Program-made: the position numbers and the translations under genes
Part shown: positions 1 through 10,954 of the stretch, piece after piece
How the letters are laid out: each line of letters starts with the position of its first letter
How positions within the stretch are numbered: position 1 is the first letter of the stretch
From: Sandarakinorhabdus sp.
GTDB lineage: Bacteria; Pseudomonadota; Alphaproteobacteria; Sphingomonadales; Sphingomonadaceae
Assembly: GCA_020693225.1 (NCBI GenBank)
Contig: JAIMJL010000026.1
Location: 1-33,029, forward strand
DNA: 33,029 nucleotides
Reading direction: 5' to 3'
Notes under the pieces: model-generated
Databases searched by the model: none
Seen by the model: the letters and a program-made list of their open reading frames with translations, nothing else
Told to the model about the DNA's origin: nothing

Positions 1-954
1 ATGGTCGGTTTCATGCAGGATGCGGCTGTTCAGGTTTACCAGCTCCGCTTCATCGAAGCGCGCGGTGGCACGTCCGAGGTGCGAAATATCGAACCCTGCA
101 ATCAACGGCGCATCGCTGGTAACGGGCTCCACCGGTTGCGAAGTCCCTAGCCGGGCCAGCAGTGCCTTGAGCGCCATCGGCTCGATACCCCGCTCGCGGA
201 ACTCGCTCACCCCGATCGAGCCGATCCGCTTGGACAGCGCACCATCGGTGCCGGTCAGCAGCGCCGCATGGCCAAAGCGCGGGAACGCCGCGCCCATCGC
301 CGCAAACATCTGCAGCTGCACACCGGTGTTGGTCACATGGTCTTCGCCGCGCACCACATGGGTCACGCCCATGTCCACATCATCGATCACACTGGGAAGC
401 ATATAAAGCCAGCCACCATCAGCGCGCCGAATCACCGGGTCAGACAGCGATGCCGGATCGATGTGGCTTGGCCCGCGAATCAGATCGTCCCAGCTGTGCG
501 GCGCATCGGGCGACAGCTTGAATCGCCAGTGCGGACGCACGCCCTCTGCCTCGAACCGCGCGTGATCGGCATCGGTCAGCGCCAGCGCCGCACGATCATA
601 AACAGGCGGCAGCCCGCGCCCCAGCAACACCTTGCGCTTCAAATCCAGCTCTTCCGGTGTTTCATAGCAGCGATACACATTGCCCGAGGCAGCAAGCTGC
701 CCAAGCACGTCCGCATAGCGCGCCATCCGGTCAGACTGCTTCTCCTCCGCATCCGGCGCCATGCCAAGCCAGGCCAGATCGTCCCGGATGGATTGAGCAA
801 ATGCTTCGGTCGAGCGCGCCGCATCGGTATCGTCCAGCCGCAACAGGAACCGCCCGCCGCCTTGCCGGGCCAGCAGCCAGTTCAACAGCGCCGTGCGCAC
901 ATTGCCAACATGAAGCCGCCCGGTGGGCGATGGAGCGAACCGTGTTGTAATCAT
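1..954 (-). CDS. gltX: Glutamyl-tRNA synthetase, partial (3' end outside window)
   Basis: Manual reverse translation from ATG at 954: MITTRFAPSPTGRLHVGNVRTALLNWLLARQ..., with class I HIGH-like motif and ...LSKRIGS (KMSKS-like). Open to the window edge, so absent from the ORF track. Confidence 0.95.
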   Translation of the reverse strand, partial: MITTRFAPSPTGRLHVGNVRTALLNWLLARQGGGRFLLRLDDTDAARSTEAFAQSIRDDLAWLGMAPDAEEKQSDRMARYADVLGQLAASGNVYRCYETPEELDLKRKVLLGRGLPPVYDRAALALTDADHARFEAEGVRPHWRFKLSPDAPHSWDDLIRGPSHIDPASLSDPVIRRADGGWLYMLPSVIDDVDMGVTHVVRGEDHVTNTGVQLQMFAAMGAAFPRFGHAALLTGTDGALSKRIGSIGVSEFRERGIEPMALKALLARLGTSQPVEPVTSDAPLIAGFDISHLGRATARFDEAELVNLNSRILHETDH

Positions 955-1009
955 GCTGCGCGCGATAGAACGCCAGCGCGCATTCGGCAAATGCCCGTCA
1001 CCGTACCCG

Positions 1010-1822
1010 TCAACGTTGGCAGCGCGCACAGTAGAAGGTCGAGCGGCCAGCCTGCACGCGCCGGCGGATCGGGTCACCACACGCCCGGCACGGTTCACCT
1101 TCACGACCATAGCTCTGGAAGCGGTGCTGGAAATAGCCAAGATCACCAGAGACCTGGGCATGGTCGCGCAAGGTCGAGCCTCCAGCCTCGATCGCGGCGG
1201 CAAGCGTGGCGCGGATCGCCTCGTGCAGGCGCGTCAATCGTGCGGGCGAAATGGCGCCGGCCATGCGGACCGGATTGATTCCTGCGGCAAAGAGCGCCTC
1301 GCAAGCGTAGATATTGCCGATTCCGGCAACACTCTTCTGGTCCAGCAACAGCGCCTTGATCGGGGTCCGCCGGCCATGCGCGGAAGCGATCAGCGCGGCC
1401 GCGGTGAAGGCATCACCAAGAGGTTCCGGCCCAAGGGCGGCCAGCAGCGGATGCTGGGAAGCCGAAGCGGTGGCAACAATGTGCATCGAGCCAAAGCGGC
1501 GAGGATCCGTATAGGCCAAAGTTCCCCGCCGGGTGGTGAACAGCAGGTGATCGTGGAGGCCTGGCTCGCCCTCGCAAGGGCGGAACTTGCCCGACATGCC
1601 AAGGTGGAAGATCAGCGTATCGTCGCGGTCAGTCTCGATCAGCCCGTATTTCGCGCGGCGGCGGATGGCGGTCACGGTGGCCCCGGTCAGCCGCTGGCCC
1701 AGATCCGGCGGCAACGGCCAGCGCAAATCGGGGCGGCGGACGATAACCGCCGTCAAACATTGCCCCAGCAGCAGCGGCCGCAGGCCCCGCACCACTGTTT
1801 CGACTTCAGGAAGCTCGGGCAT
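1010..1822 (-). CDS. mutM: Formamidopyrimidine-DNA glycosylase
   Basis: N-terminus MPELPEVETVVRGL (mature start at the internal Met of ORF 1010..1831); C-terminal zinc finger CRACGDPIRRRVQAGRSTFYCARCQR. Confidence 0.96.
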   Translation of the reverse strand: MPELPEVETVVRGLRPLLLGQCLTAVIVRRPDLRWPLPPDLGQRLTGATVTAIRRRAKYGLIETDRDDTLIFHLGMSGKFRPCEGEPGLHDHLLFTTRRGTLAYTDPRRFGSMHIVATASASQHPLLAALGPEPLGDAFTAAALIASAHGRRTPIKALLLDQKSVAGIGNIYACEALFAAGINPVRMAGAISPARLTRLHEAIRATLAAAIEAGGSTLRDHAQVSGDLGYFQHRFQSYGREGEPCRACGDPIRRRVQAGRSTFYCARCQR

Positions 1823-1868
1823 TTCTGCCACGGTGACAGACCATGCCGGTTCGCGCTAGGGGGACCAA

Positions 1869-2612
1869 GTGACTGAAACTTCCGAACCGATGGTAAGCTT
1901 GGGCTTCCGCGATGTGGCCCCGGCCGAAAAAACCGCAGCCGTGGGCGATATCTTCGCCCGCGTCGCCCGCCGCTATGATTTGATGAACGATCTGATGTCG
2001 GGCGGCATGCACCGGCTCTGGAAGGATGATTTCGTGAATCGGGTGCGCCCGCAGCCGCACGAAGCCATCCTCGATCTGGCCGGCGGCACCGGCGACATCG
2101 CCTTTCGCATGGCACAGCGAGGCAGCCGGGTCACGGTGGCCGATATCAACGCGGAAATGTTGAAAGTGGGCGAAGCACGCGCCGCGAAAAAGGGCATCGC
2201 CGGGCTGACCTTCGTGGAGGCCAATGCCGAGGCCATGCCGTTCGCCGATGCATCGTTCGACGCCGTAACCATCGCGTTCGGCATCCGCAATGTCACCAAC
2301 ATACCCAAGGCCCTGCGCGATATTCACCGCACCCTGAAATGGGGCGGGCGCTTCTATTGCCTGGAATTCTCCACCTGCGAATGGCCGGGATTTGCCGAAC
2401 TGTATGACGCCTACTCGCTGAACGTGGTGCCGCGAATCGGTGCCGCCGTCGCCCGCGACAAGGACGCCTACCAATATCTGGTGGAATCCATCCGCCGCTT
2501 TCCGCCCATGGCCGCCTTCGCTGGCATGATCGGCGAAGCCGGGTTCAAGCGGGTGACAGCCACACCGATCCTCGGCGGCGCGGTCGCAGTCCACAGCGGC
2601 TGGAAGATTTGA
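1869..2612 (+). CDS. ubiE: Ubiquinone/menaquinone biosynthesis C-methyltransferase UbiE
   Basis: GTG start; RYDLMNDLMSGGMHRLWK, LDLAGGTGDIAF, IAFGIRNVT motifs; divergent from mutM and followed by ubiB. Confidence 0.95.
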   Translation: MTETSEPMVSLGFRDVAPAEKTAAVGDIFARVARRYDLMNDLMSGGMHRLWKDDFVNRVRPQPHEAILDLAGGTGDIAFRMAQRGSRVTVADINAEMLKVGEARAAKKGIAGLTFVEANAEAMPFADASFDAVTIAFGIRNVTNIPKALRDIHRTLKWGGRFYCLEFSTCEWPGFAELYDAYSLNVVPRIGAAVARDKDAYQYLVESIRRFPPMAAFAGMIGEAGFKRVTATPILGGAVAVHSGWKI

Positions 2613-2685
2613 GCATTCGCGAAATGGCGCGAGTTCGTGTCTCCAGCCGCCGCAGGCCGATCTCTGTGTGCCAAGGCGGCCGCGC

Positions 2686-4206
2686 ATGAGCGGCTTAACC
2701 CATGGCACCCGCCTGCTGGGAGATTTGCGCAAGCTTGCCGCGCACGGGGCGCTCAGGCCTTTTGAAGCGCACCCGGATGTGCCGGCCCGTCTTAAACTTG
2801 TCGCCAAGCTGCTCCGATTCGGGACCGGTGCGCCAAAAGAGCCGGACTATGCCGGCGGCCTGAAAGCCTGCGGCCCGGCAGCGGTGAAGCTGGGGCAGGC
2901 GCTGGCAACCCGCCCGGATCTTGTCGGCGCACAGGCAACGGCCGATCTGAAGCGCCTGCAGGATGACATGCCGCCCGCACCCTGGGCGGCCATTGAGGCG
3001 GAAATAGACAAGGCCTTGCCCGGCGGCTGGCGGGCGCATTTTTCCAGCATTTCCGAGACGCCTGCGGGTGCTGCATCCATCGCGCAGGTTCATCGGGCGG
3101 TCACGCTGGATGGGCAGGTTGTGGCGCTGAAGGTTCTGCGCCCCGGCGTCGAGGCGGCGTTCAGCGAGTCGCTCGCCAGCTATGCCTGGGCTGCGGCGCG
3201 GCTGGAAACTTTCGGCGGAGAATTTGCCCGGCTGCGGCCCAGGATCGTGATCGAAACCTTCCGCCAGTGGACCTTCACCGAGCTCGACCTGCGCCGCGAA
3301 GGCGGCAATGCCTCGGAACTGGCAGACGCCGTTCGCGGTGCACCGGGCCTGCGCGTGCCAGCGGTGCTGTGGCCGTTCACAACCCGGCGAACATTGGCTC
3401 TGGAGTGGGTCGAGGGCACCAAGCTCACCGATCTCGCGGCCCTGGATGCAGCCGGGGCAGACCGCAAGGCGCTTGCCGAAACGCTGGTTCGCGGCTTCCT
3501 GGCCCAGGCCATCGGCGGCGGCTTTTTTCACGCCGACATGCACCAGGGCAATATGATGCTGGCCGCCGACGGCACCCTGGTGCTGATTGATTTCGGCATC
3601 ATGGGGCGGCTGGATCGGCGCGCGCGTGTCTACCTGGCGGAAATCCTCTATGGCCTGCTGGTTGGCGACTACAAGCGCGTTGCCGACATCCATTTCGAGG
3701 CCGGCTATGTGCCCGCTTTTCATGACCGCGGTGCATTCGCGACAGCACTCAGGGCGGTCGGTGAGCCGATTCGCGGCAAGGACACGCGCGACATTTCGGT
3801 CGCCAACCTGCTGGACGGGCTGTTTGCCATCACCCGCAGCTTCGATATGGCCGTGCAGCCGCATCTCCTGCTGCTGCAGAAAACAATGGTGATGGTGGAA
3901 GGCGTGGCGCTCACCCTCGATCCGCAGGTCAATATGTGGGAGGCGGCCAGCCCCTATGTGAAACGCTGGATCCGCGATGAACTGGGCCCGGAAGCGCGCG
4001 CCGCCGATGGCCTGCTGGCCAATCTGCGGCTGCTGGCGGGATTGCCGCGCGTGGCACAAAGGCTGGTGGACGCGCTGCCGCCCGATAGTGCAGCCCCGCC
4101 CCTGCCGCCGCTTCCGGAGCCAGCCCCAGTTCCGCCCGCGCGCTGGCCATTGCTGCTCGCCGGCATGGGGCTGGGGGCAGCGATCATGTGGGCTGTCGCA
4201 TTCTGA
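2686..4206 (+). CDS. ubiB: UbiB family protein kinase-like, ubiquinone biosynthesis
   Basis: KLGQALATRPDL, AAASIAQVH-type, FFHADMHQGNMML, LIDFGIMGRLD motifs; C-terminal TM segment. ORF opens at 2668; ATG at 2686 preferred. Confidence 0.94.
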   Translation: MSGLTHGTRLLGDLRKLAAHGALRPFEAHPDVPARLKLVAKLLRFGTGAPKEPDYAGGLKACGPAAVKLGQALATRPDLVGAQATADLKRLQDDMPPAPWAAIEAEIDKALPGGWRAHFSSISETPAGAASIAQVHRAVTLDGQVVALKVLRPGVEAAFSESLASYAWAAARLETFGGEFARLRPRIVIETFRQWTFTELDLRREGGNASELADAVRGAPGLRVPAVLWPFTTRRTLALEWVEGTKLTDLAALDAAGADRKALAETLVRGFLAQAIGGGFFHADMHQGNMMLAADGTLVLIDFGIMGRLDRRARVYLAEILYGLLVGDYKRVADIHFEAGYVPAFHDRGAFATALRAVGEPIRGKDTRDISVANLLDGLFAITRSFDMAVQPHLLLLQKTMVMVEGVALTLDPQVNMWEAASPYVKRWIRDELGPEARAADGLLANLRLLAGLPRVAQRLVDALPPDSAAPPLPPLPEPAPVPPARWPLLLAGMGLGAAIMWAVAF

Positions 4207-4232
4207 CTTGATACGTCACGCAACCTGAAGAA

Positions 4233-4266
4233 GGGCCGCCCGGTTTCCCGCGCGGCCCCGATTTTC
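4233..4266 (+). terminator. Putative Rho-independent terminator downstream of ubiB
   Basis: Inverted repeat GGGCCGC (4233-4239) / GCGGCCC (4252-4258) followed by cgatttt. Confidence 0.5.
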
Positions 4267-4396
4267 GTTCACCCCTTGGCTGACCGTCCGGATCACGCCG
4301 CCTTTCTGTGCGAGGCATAAAACGTGAGCGGGCAGACCCCGAACCCTGGCCGCAATCGCTGCTTGGGCGAGCCCTGCATAGATTGTCGCAGGGGGG

Positions 4397-4414
4397 CTGT
4401 CATCAAACTGGCAC
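4397..4414 (+). promoter_or_regulatory. Pho-box-like element CTGTCATCAAACTGGCAC
   Basis: 16/18 match by eye to CTGTCATAWAWCTGTCAY; in the 296-nt gap between ubiB and proS. Confidence 0.35.
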
Positions 4415-4502
4415 AATCCATTCGCAATTCTTGCCCGGCCTGTTGCAGCAGTGCCACAGCATCGGCTAAGCCCCCGCCACTCTTCCCCGCAGGAATCCCC
4501 CC

Positions 4503-5792
4503 ATGTTGCTGTCCCGCTACCTTCTGCCCGTGATGAAGGAGACGCCTGCCGACGCGCAGATCGTTTCGCATCAAATGATGCTGCGTGCCGGGCTGGTGCG
4601 GCAGACAGCAGCGGGGATTTACGCCTGGCTGCCACTGGGTTTGCGCGTCTTGAACCGCATTGCCAGCGTCGTGCGCGCCGAGCAGGACCGCGCCGGTGCC
4701 ATCGAAATGCTGATGCCGACCATCCAGTCAGCCGACCTCTGGCGGCAATCGGGCCGATTTGATGCCTATGGCCCGGAGATGTTGCGCATCAAGGATCGCG
4801 GCGGGCGCGAGATGCTGTACGGGCCGACCAACGAGGAGATGATCACCGCCATCTTCCGCGATTGTGTGAAGAGCTATCGCGATCTGCCGCGCACACTGTA
4901 CCATATCCAGTGGAAATTCCGCGACGAGGTGCGCCCCCGCTTCGGCGTGATGCGCGGCCGCGAATTCCTGATGAAGGATGCCTACAGCTTCGACATGGAC
5001 GAAGCGGGCGGACGTGCCAGCTATGACGCGATGTTCACCGCCTATCTGCGCACCTTCGCCGCGCTTGGCCTGCGCGCTGTCCCCGTGCGCGCCCCCACCG
5101 GCCCCATCGGCGGGGATCTCAGCCACGAGTTTCACATCCTGGCCGATACCGGCGAAAGCGAAGTGTTCTTCGATAGCGCGCTGGATGATGTCGATCTCGG
5201 CGATCCCGATGCCCCCGCAAAGCTGCGCAATCTCTATGCGATGGAGGCCGAAGAGCATGAGAAGATTGCCGATTGCCCGGTGCCCGCCGAGCGGCTGGCC
5301 AAAAGGCGCGGCATCGAAGTGGGGCACATCTTTTTCTTCGGCACGAAATATTCGCAGGCCATGGGACTGCAGGTGCAAGCGAAAGACGGCTCGCAGGTCA
5401 CGCCGCTGATGGGCAGCTACGGCGTCGGGGTGTCGCGCCTGATGGGCGCCATCATCGAGGCAAGCCATGACGACGCGGGCATCATCTGGCCGGAAAGCGT
5501 GTCGCCGTTTGACATCGGCCTGATCAACCTGCGCGTCGATGATCCGGCCTGCGCGGCCGCGGCGCACGCCTTGCAGGCGAAACTCGAAGCCGCCGGCCGC
5601 ACCGTTCTGCATGATGACCGCGATGCCCGCGGCGGCGAGAAGTTCGCCACGATGGATCTGATCGGTCTGCCCTGGCAGATTGTTGTCGGGCCCAAGGGCG
5701 TTGCCGCCGGCACGGTGGAGCTCAAGCGCCGTTCATCGGGCGAAAAGCATGAGGCCTCCATGGAAAGCGTGATGGCGAAACTCACCGCGTGA
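4503..5792 (+). CDS. proS: Prolyl-tRNA synthetase (alphaproteobacterial short form)
   Basis: [50 protein letters not shown]; class II aaRS motifs ([39 protein letters not shown]-like). Confidence 0.96.
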   Translation: MLLSRYLLPVMKETPADAQIVSHQMMLRAGLVRQTAAGIYAWLPLGLRVLNRIASVVRAEQDRAGAIEMLMPTIQSADLWRQSGRFDAYGPEMLRIKDRGGREMLYGPTNEEMITAIFRDCVKSYRDLPRTLYHIQWKFRDEVRPRFGVMRGREFLMKDAYSFDMDEAGGRASYDAMFTAYLRTFAALGLRAVPVRAPTGPIGGDLSHEFHILADTGESEVFFDSALDDVDLGDPDAPAKLRNLYAMEAEEHEKIADCPVPAERLAKRRGIEVGHIFFFGTKYSQAMGLQVQAKDGSQVTPLMGSYGVGVSRLMGAIIEASHDDAGIIWPESVSPFDIGLINLRVDDPACAAAAHALQAKLEAAGRTVLHDDRDARGGEKFATMDLIGLPWQIVVGPKGVAAGTVELKRRSSGEKHEASMESVMAKLTA

Positions 5793-7036
5793 TCACCTCC
5801 TACGAACGGATGATAGCCAAGCGCTATCTGATGCCCGGCCAGGGCGAGCGGTTCATCTTCCTTGTCGCCGGCATTTCGCTGATCGCGGTGGCGCTTGGTG
5901 TTGCCGCGCTGATTGCGGTCATGAGCGTGATGAACGGCTTTCGCGCCGAGCTTTTCGATCGCATCCAGGGGCTGAACGGCCATGCCGTCGCGCAAGGCTA
6001 TGGCGGACGACTTTCCGGCTGGGAAGCGGTCGTCGCCGAGGCCCGCCGCACACCCGGCGTCACGGAAGCCACCCCGTTGGTCGAGCAGCCGCTGATGGCC
6101 ACCGCCAGCTCGCGCGTCGAGGGCGTGCTGGTGCGCGGCATGCGGGTCGAGGACATCGCCAACACGGGCGTGATCGCCGACAATGTGCGCTCCGGCGACC
6201 TGAAGGCGCTGGCCGAAGGCCAGCAGGTGGTCGCCATCGGCGCCCAGCTGGCGCAAAATCTGGGTGTGCGCGTGGGCGATCGCATCGCGCTCATTTCTCC
6301 CGATGGCAACACCACCCCGTTCGGCACCGTGCCGCGCATCGTCTCCTACGAAGTCGGCGCCATCTTCGAAGTCGGCATCTATGATTATGACAAGGCGTTC
6401 GTCGTCATGCCATTGGGCGAATCGCAGGCGCTGCTCAGGCTCGGCAACGATATCGGCATGGTGGAAATCGTCACCGTCGATCCCGACAAGGTGGGCGCGA
6501 TTCTTGCTCCACTGGCAGACAAGATCGGCCTGAAGGCGCTCATCACCGATTGGCGGCAGCTCAATTCCGCGCTGTTCGAGGCGCTGGTCGTAGAGCAGGT
6601 GGTGATGTTCTGGGTGCTCTCCATCATCATCCTCGTGGCCGTTTTCAACATCCTGTCATCGCTCATCATGCTGGTCCGCGCGAAAACCCGCGACATCGCC
6701 ATCCTGCGCACCATGGGCGCGTCGCGTGCCGCGCTGATGCGCATCTTCATGACCGTGGGCACCATCATCGGCGGGCTCGGCGTGCTGCTCGGCGTTGCCA
6801 TCGGCTTCCTCATCCTCGCCTTCCGCCAGCCCATCGTCAGCAGCGTCTCCGCGCTCACCGGAACCGATTTGTGGGATCCGTCCGTGCGCTATCTGGCCGA
6901 ACTTCCGGCCAAGACGGATCCAGCGGAAGTCGGCGCTATCGTGCTGCTGGCGCTGGTCCTGTCGTTCCTTGCCACCCTCTATCCCGCCTGGAAGGCCGCC
7001 TCCACCGATCCCGTGCAGGTCCTGCGCTATGAATGA
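5789..7036 (+). CDS. lolC: Lipoprotein-releasing ABC transporter permease (LolC/LolE family)
   Basis: [45 protein letters not shown]; FtsX-like C-terminal domain; 4-nt overlap with proS stop; followed by lolD. Confidence 0.9.
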   Translation: MITSYERMIAKRYLMPGQGERFIFLVAGISLIAVALGVAALIAVMSVMNGFRAELFDRIQGLNGHAVAQGYGGRLSGWEAVVAEARRTPGVTEATPLVEQPLMATASSRVEGVLVRGMRVEDIANTGVIADNVRSGDLKALAEGQQVVAIGAQLAQNLGVRVGDRIALISPDGNTTPFGTVPRIVSYEVGAIFEVGIYDYDKAFVVMPLGESQALLRLGNDIGMVEIVTVDPDKVGAILAPLADKIGLKALITDWRQLNSALFEALVVEQVVMFWVLSIIILVAVFNILSSLIMLVRAKTRDIAILRTMGASRAALMRIFMTVGTIIGGLGVLLGVAIGFLILAFRQPIVSSVSALTGTDLWDPSVRYLAELPAKTDPAEVGAIVLLALVLSFLATLYPAWKAASTDPVQVLRYE

Positions 7037-7700
7037 CGCGCTGCATCTGCAAGGCCTCAGCCGCAGCTTCACCCAGGGGGACATCACCATCGATGTGTTG
7101 CGCGGCGTCGATCTTTCGCTGCACCGTGGCGAAATCATCGCGCTGCTCGGCCCGTCCGGCTCCGGCAAATCCACCCTGCTGCAAGCCGCCGGGCTGCTGG
7201 AAGGCGGCTTTGGGGGGAGCCTCGCCATCGATGGCGTGCAGGCGGTGGGCCTCGATGATGCCGGCCGCACGGCGCTCCGGCGCGACAAGCTCGGCTTCGT
7301 CTACCAGTTTCACCACCTTCTGCCGGATTTCACGGCCAGCGAAAATGTCGTGCTGCCGCAGCTTGTTGCCGGGCGAAGCATGGCGGAAGCCGAACAGCGC
7401 GCCGATGCTCTGCTGGGCACGCTGGGCCTTTCCCAGCGCCTGCGGCACAAGCCCTCGCAGCTGTCGGGCGGCGAACAGCAGCGCGTGGCGGTTGCCAGGG
7501 CGCTGGCAAACCGGCCGGTCCTCGTGCTGGCCGACGAGCCCACCGGCAACCTCGATGAAGCGACCGCCGCGAGGGTGTTGGACGCTTTCCTCACCCTGGT
7601 CCGCACCGAAGGGTCAGCCGCCCTGGTTGCCACCCACAACAAGGCGCTGGCCGAACGCACCGATCGGATTGTCACCCTGCACGAAGGCCGCCTCGTCTGA
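7029..7700 (+). CDS. lolD: Lipoprotein-releasing ABC transporter ATP-binding protein
   Basis: ATG at 7029 overlapping lolC stop; Walker [10 protein letters not shown], signature LSGGEQQR, Walker [12 protein letters not shown]. Confidence 0.93.
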   Translation: MNDALHLQGLSRSFTQGDITIDVLRGVDLSLHRGEIIALLGPSGSGKSTLLQAAGLLEGGFGGSLAIDGVQAVGLDDAGRTALRRDKLGFVYQFHHLLPDFTASENVVLPQLVAGRSMAEAEQRADALLGTLGLSQRLRHKPSQLSGGEQQRVAVARALANRPVLVLADEPTGNLDEATAARVLDAFLTLVRTEGSAALVATHNKALAERTDRIVTLHEGRLV

Positions 7701-7716
7701 ACTCGTGTGCGAAAGG

Positions 7717-9864
7717 CTATTCCGCCGCTTCGGCTCCATCCGCCGGCGGCATATTGTGCCCCAGCAGGCGCAGCATTTCGGCGGCCGCTTCGATGATGTT
7801 GCTGCCGGGACCGAAAATGGCCCCCACGCCGGCCGCCCGCAGAAACTCATAGTCCGGCGCCGGAATCACCCCGCCGGCAATCACCTTGATATCGCCGCGC
7901 CCCGCTTCCTTCAGCGCGCCGATCAACGCCGGAACAAGGCTCTTGTGTCCGGCGGCAAGGCTGGATGCCCCCACCACATCCACATCCATACTGACCGCAA
8001 GCGCAGCCGCCTCGGCAGGGGTCTGGAACAGCGGGCCAACCGTCACCTCAAAGCCCAGATCGGCGTAAGCCGAGCCCACCACCTTGGCGCCGCGATCATG
8101 CCCGTCCTGCCCCATCTTCACGATCAGCACGCGCGGGCGACGACCGCGGCGGGCGGTAAGGCTCTCGATCCCCTCGCGCACCCGGATGGCCAGCGGGTCC
8201 TTCGCAAGGCGCGGGCCATAGATGCCCGTCACCTGCTTCACCGTCGCCACATGTCGGCCAAACACAGCTTCCAGCGCATCGGAAATTTCGCCCAGCGTGC
8301 AGCGCGCGCGCGCCGCCTCGATGCTCAGCGCCAGCAGGTTCGCCTGGCCGCGCGCGCCCTCCGTCAATGCCTTCAGGGCGGCTTCGGCGCGGGCGGAATC
8401 GCGCGTCGCGCGGATGGTGGCCAGCCGCTCGATCTGCCCCTGCCGCACGCTCACATTGTCCACTTCCAGCAGCTCCGGCGTGTCGTCGTTGGCCGGCCGA
8501 TAGCGGTTCACCCCCACGATCACCGTTTCGCCGGTGTCGATCCCGGCCTGCTTTTCGGCTGCCGCGCGCTCGATTTCCGCCTTCGGCCAGCCGGTCTGCA
8601 CCGCCTGCGTCATGCCGCCCATCGCCTCCACTTCGGTGATCAGCGCAAAGGCCGCATCGGCCAGCGCCTGGGTCAGCGCCTCGACATAATAGCTCCCCCC
8701 CAGCGGATCGACGACCTTGGTGATCCCCGCCTCCTCCTGCAGGATCAGCTGGGTGTTGCGGGCAATCCGCGCGGAAAAATCGGTCGGCAGCGCAATCGCC
8801 TCATCCAGCGCATTGGTGTGCAGCGATTGCGTGCCGCCCAGCGCCGCTGCCAGCGCCTCCACCGTCGTGCGCACCACATTGTTGTAGGGGTCCTTCTCCT
8901 GCAAACTCACGCCGGAGGTCTGGCAGTGCGTCCGCAGCATCCAGCTTTTCGGATCCTTCGCGCCCAGCCCCTGCATCATGCCCGACCACAAAAGCCGCGC
9001 CGCGCGCAGCTTTGCCGCCTCCATGAAAAAATTCATGCCGATCGCGAAGAAGAAGCTCAGGCGCGGCGCAAAATCATCCACCGCCTGCCCGTTGGCAATC
9101 GCCGCGCGGGCATATTCCAGCCCGTCCGCCAATGTGAACGCCAGCTCCTGCACGGCGGTCGCCCCGGCCTCGTGCATATGATAGCCGGATATGGATATGC
9201 TGTTGTATTTCGGCATGTTTTCCGCCGTGAAGGCGATGATGTCTGCCACGATCCGCATCGAGGGCTCCGGCGGATAAATATAGGTGTTGCGGACCATGAA
9301 CTCCTTCAGAATGTCGTTCTGGATGGTCCCTTCCAGCGCCGCCGCCGGCACCCCCTGCTCCTCGGCTGCCACGATGTAGAAGGCAAGGCACGGCAAAACC
9401 GCGCCGTTCATCGTCATCGAAACCGACATCCTGTCGAGCGGAATCCCGTCGAACAGGATCTTCATGTCCTCTACCGAATCGATGGCAACGCCCGCTTTGC
9501 CGACATCGCCGGTCACCCGCGGGTGATCCGAATCATAGCCCCGGTGCGTTGCGAGATCGAAGGCGACGGAAAGACCCTTCTGTCCGGCCGCGAGGTTGCG
9601 CCGATAAAAGGCGTTGGAGTCCTCGGCGGTGGAAAAGCCGGCATATTGCCGGATCGTCCAGGGCCGGCCGGCATACATGGTCGCCTTCACGCCGCGCGTG
9701 AAAGGCGCAAAGCCCGGCAATCCGGGGCTGATTGTTGGGAGATCGGCCGCCGTATAAAGCGGCTTCACGGTGATGCCTTCAGGCGTCTGCCACGCCAGAT
9801 CGCGCCCCTTCACCTCTTTCGCCGCCAGGGCTTCCCATTCACCAAGGCCCGGTTCGTCGGCCAT
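7717..9864 (-). CDS. scpA: Methylmalonyl-CoA mutase (single-chain, with C-terminal B12-binding domain)
   Basis: [89 protein letters not shown]12 motif [11 protein letters not shown]. Confidence 0.95.
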   Translation of the reverse strand: MADEPGLGEWEALAAKEVKGRDLAWQTPEGITVKPLYTAADLPTISPGLPGFAPFTRGVKATMYAGRPWTIRQYAGFSTAEDSNAFYRRNLAAGQKGLSVAFDLATHRGYDSDHPRVTGDVGKAGVAIDSVEDMKILFDGIPLDRMSVSMTMNGAVLPCLAFYIVAAEEQGVPAAALEGTIQNDILKEFMVRNTYIYPPEPSMRIVADIIAFTAENMPKYNSISISGYHMHEAGATAVQELAFTLADGLEYARAAIANGQAVDDFAPRLSFFFAIGMNFFMEAAKLRAARLLWSGMMQGLGAKDPKSWMLRTHCQTSGVSLQEKDPYNNVVRTTVEALAAALGGTQSLHTNALDEAIALPTDFSARIARNTQLILQEEAGITKVVDPLGGSYYVEALTQALADAAFALITEVEAMGGMTQAVQTGWPKAEIERAAAEKQAGIDTGETVIVGVNRYRPANDDTPELLEVDNVSVRQGQIERLATIRATRDSARAEAALKALTEGARGQANLLALSIEAARARCTLGEISDALEAVFGRHVATVKQVTGIYGPRLAKDPLAIRVREGIESLTARRGRRPRVLIVKMGQDGHDRGAKVVGSAYADLGFEVTVGPLFQTPAEAAALAVSMDVDVVGASSLAAGHKSLVPALIGALKEAGRGDIKVIAGGVIPAPDYEFLRAAGVGAIFGPGSNIIEAAAEMLRLLGHNMPPADGAEAAE

Positions 9865-9931
9865 CGTGCACCTCCATCTTGCGCCGCAAGGCATGTGGCC
9901 CGCGTGCGCCTTGTGTCAATTGGCGGGATGG

Positions 9932-10816
9932 TCAGTCCCAGCGCGCCTCCGGCGGCAGGCTCATCAGGATGGCATCCACATTGCCGCCGGTCTTCAGCCC
10001 GAAGGTGGTGCCGCGGTCATAGACCAGATTATATTCCGCATAGAGCCCGCGATAGCGCAGCAGCGCGAGGCGATCCTCCGCGGTCCACGGCAGGCCCATG
10101 CGCGCGCGGACGATGGCCGGAAATGCGGCAAGGAAGGTCTCGCCCACATCCCGCGTGAAGGCGAAATTGGCATCGAAATCGGCGTCGGACTCAACGTTCA
10201 GCCAATCATAGAAAATGCCCCCCACCCCGCGCATGCGATTGCGGTGCGGCACAAAGAAATATTCGTCGCACCATTTGGAGTATCTGTCCCAATGCTCCGG
10301 TCCGTGCCGGTCGCAGCTGGCCTTGAAGGCCGCCTTGAAAGCCGCCGTGTCGTCGTCGCGCGGCAATGCCGGGTTCAAGTCCGCACCGCCGCCAAACCAG
10401 CGCTTGGTGGTCACCAGAAAGCGCGTGTTCATGTGCACGGCGGGCACCTGCGGATTGGCCATGTGGGCCACAAGGCTGATGCCGGTCGCAAAAAAGCGCG
10501 GGTCTTCCGCGGCACCCGGAATGCCCTTGGCGAATTCCGGGTTGAATTCGCCGAACACCGTGGAGGTGTTCACCCCCACCTTCTCGAAAATGCGCCCCTT
10601 CATCACCCCCATGCGCCCGCCGCCGCCGGGGGCGCCGCTGTGATCGGTGCGGTCCCAGGGCGTATAGACGAAGCGCCCCGGCGCATCCGGCGCATTGGGC
10701 AGCGCAGGCAAATGCGCGCCCTCGTCTTCCAAAGTCTCGAACGCCGCGCAGATGCGCGTGCGCAGCGATTGAAACCAGCTTTCGGCAGCAAGCTGCTGGG
10801 CATCGAATGTCGTCAT
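9932..10816 (-). CDS. hemF: Oxygen-dependent coproporphyrinogen III oxidase
   Basis: GRMGVMKGRIFEKVGVNTSTVFGEF, WFGGGADLNP, EYNLVYDRGTTFGLKTGGNVDAILMSLPPEARW motifs. Confidence 0.96.
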   Translation of the reverse strand: MTTFDAQQLAAESWFQSLRTRICAAFETLEDEGAHLPALPNAPDAPGRFVYTPWDRTDHSGAPGGGGRMGVMKGRIFEKVGVNTSTVFGEFNPEFAKGIPGAAEDPRFFATGISLVAHMANPQVPAVHMNTRFLVTTKRWFGGGADLNPALPRDDDTAAFKAAFKASCDRHGPEHWDRYSKWCDEYFFVPHRNRMRGVGGIFYDWLNVESDADFDANFAFTRDVGETFLAAFPAIVRARMGLPWTAEDRLALLRYRGLYAEYNLVYDRGTTFGLKTGGNVDAILMSLPPEARWD

Positions 10817-10954
10817 GCAAACCGCTTAGCCAAGCAGCCCGATGCAGCGCAATGCCCCACTCCGGCCAACACGTGAATGCACCGTCCCGAAGCTGACTAT
10901 TTTGGCCTTGCGAGTGCTGAAAGACTAAGCAATTGTTGCCCGCAGGAGGACGCC

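Noticed and set aside
268-1876. Overlapping + strand ORFs 268..1278 and 923..1876
   Set aside because: Antisense to gltX and mutM, which have strong motifs.
7033-10158. 1041-aa + strand ORF
   Set aside because: It begins out of frame inside lolD and then runs antisense through methylmalonyl-CoA mutase and part of hemF, both with clear family motifs; composition is the Arg/His/Gln-rich pattern typical of antisense frames in GC-rich DNA.
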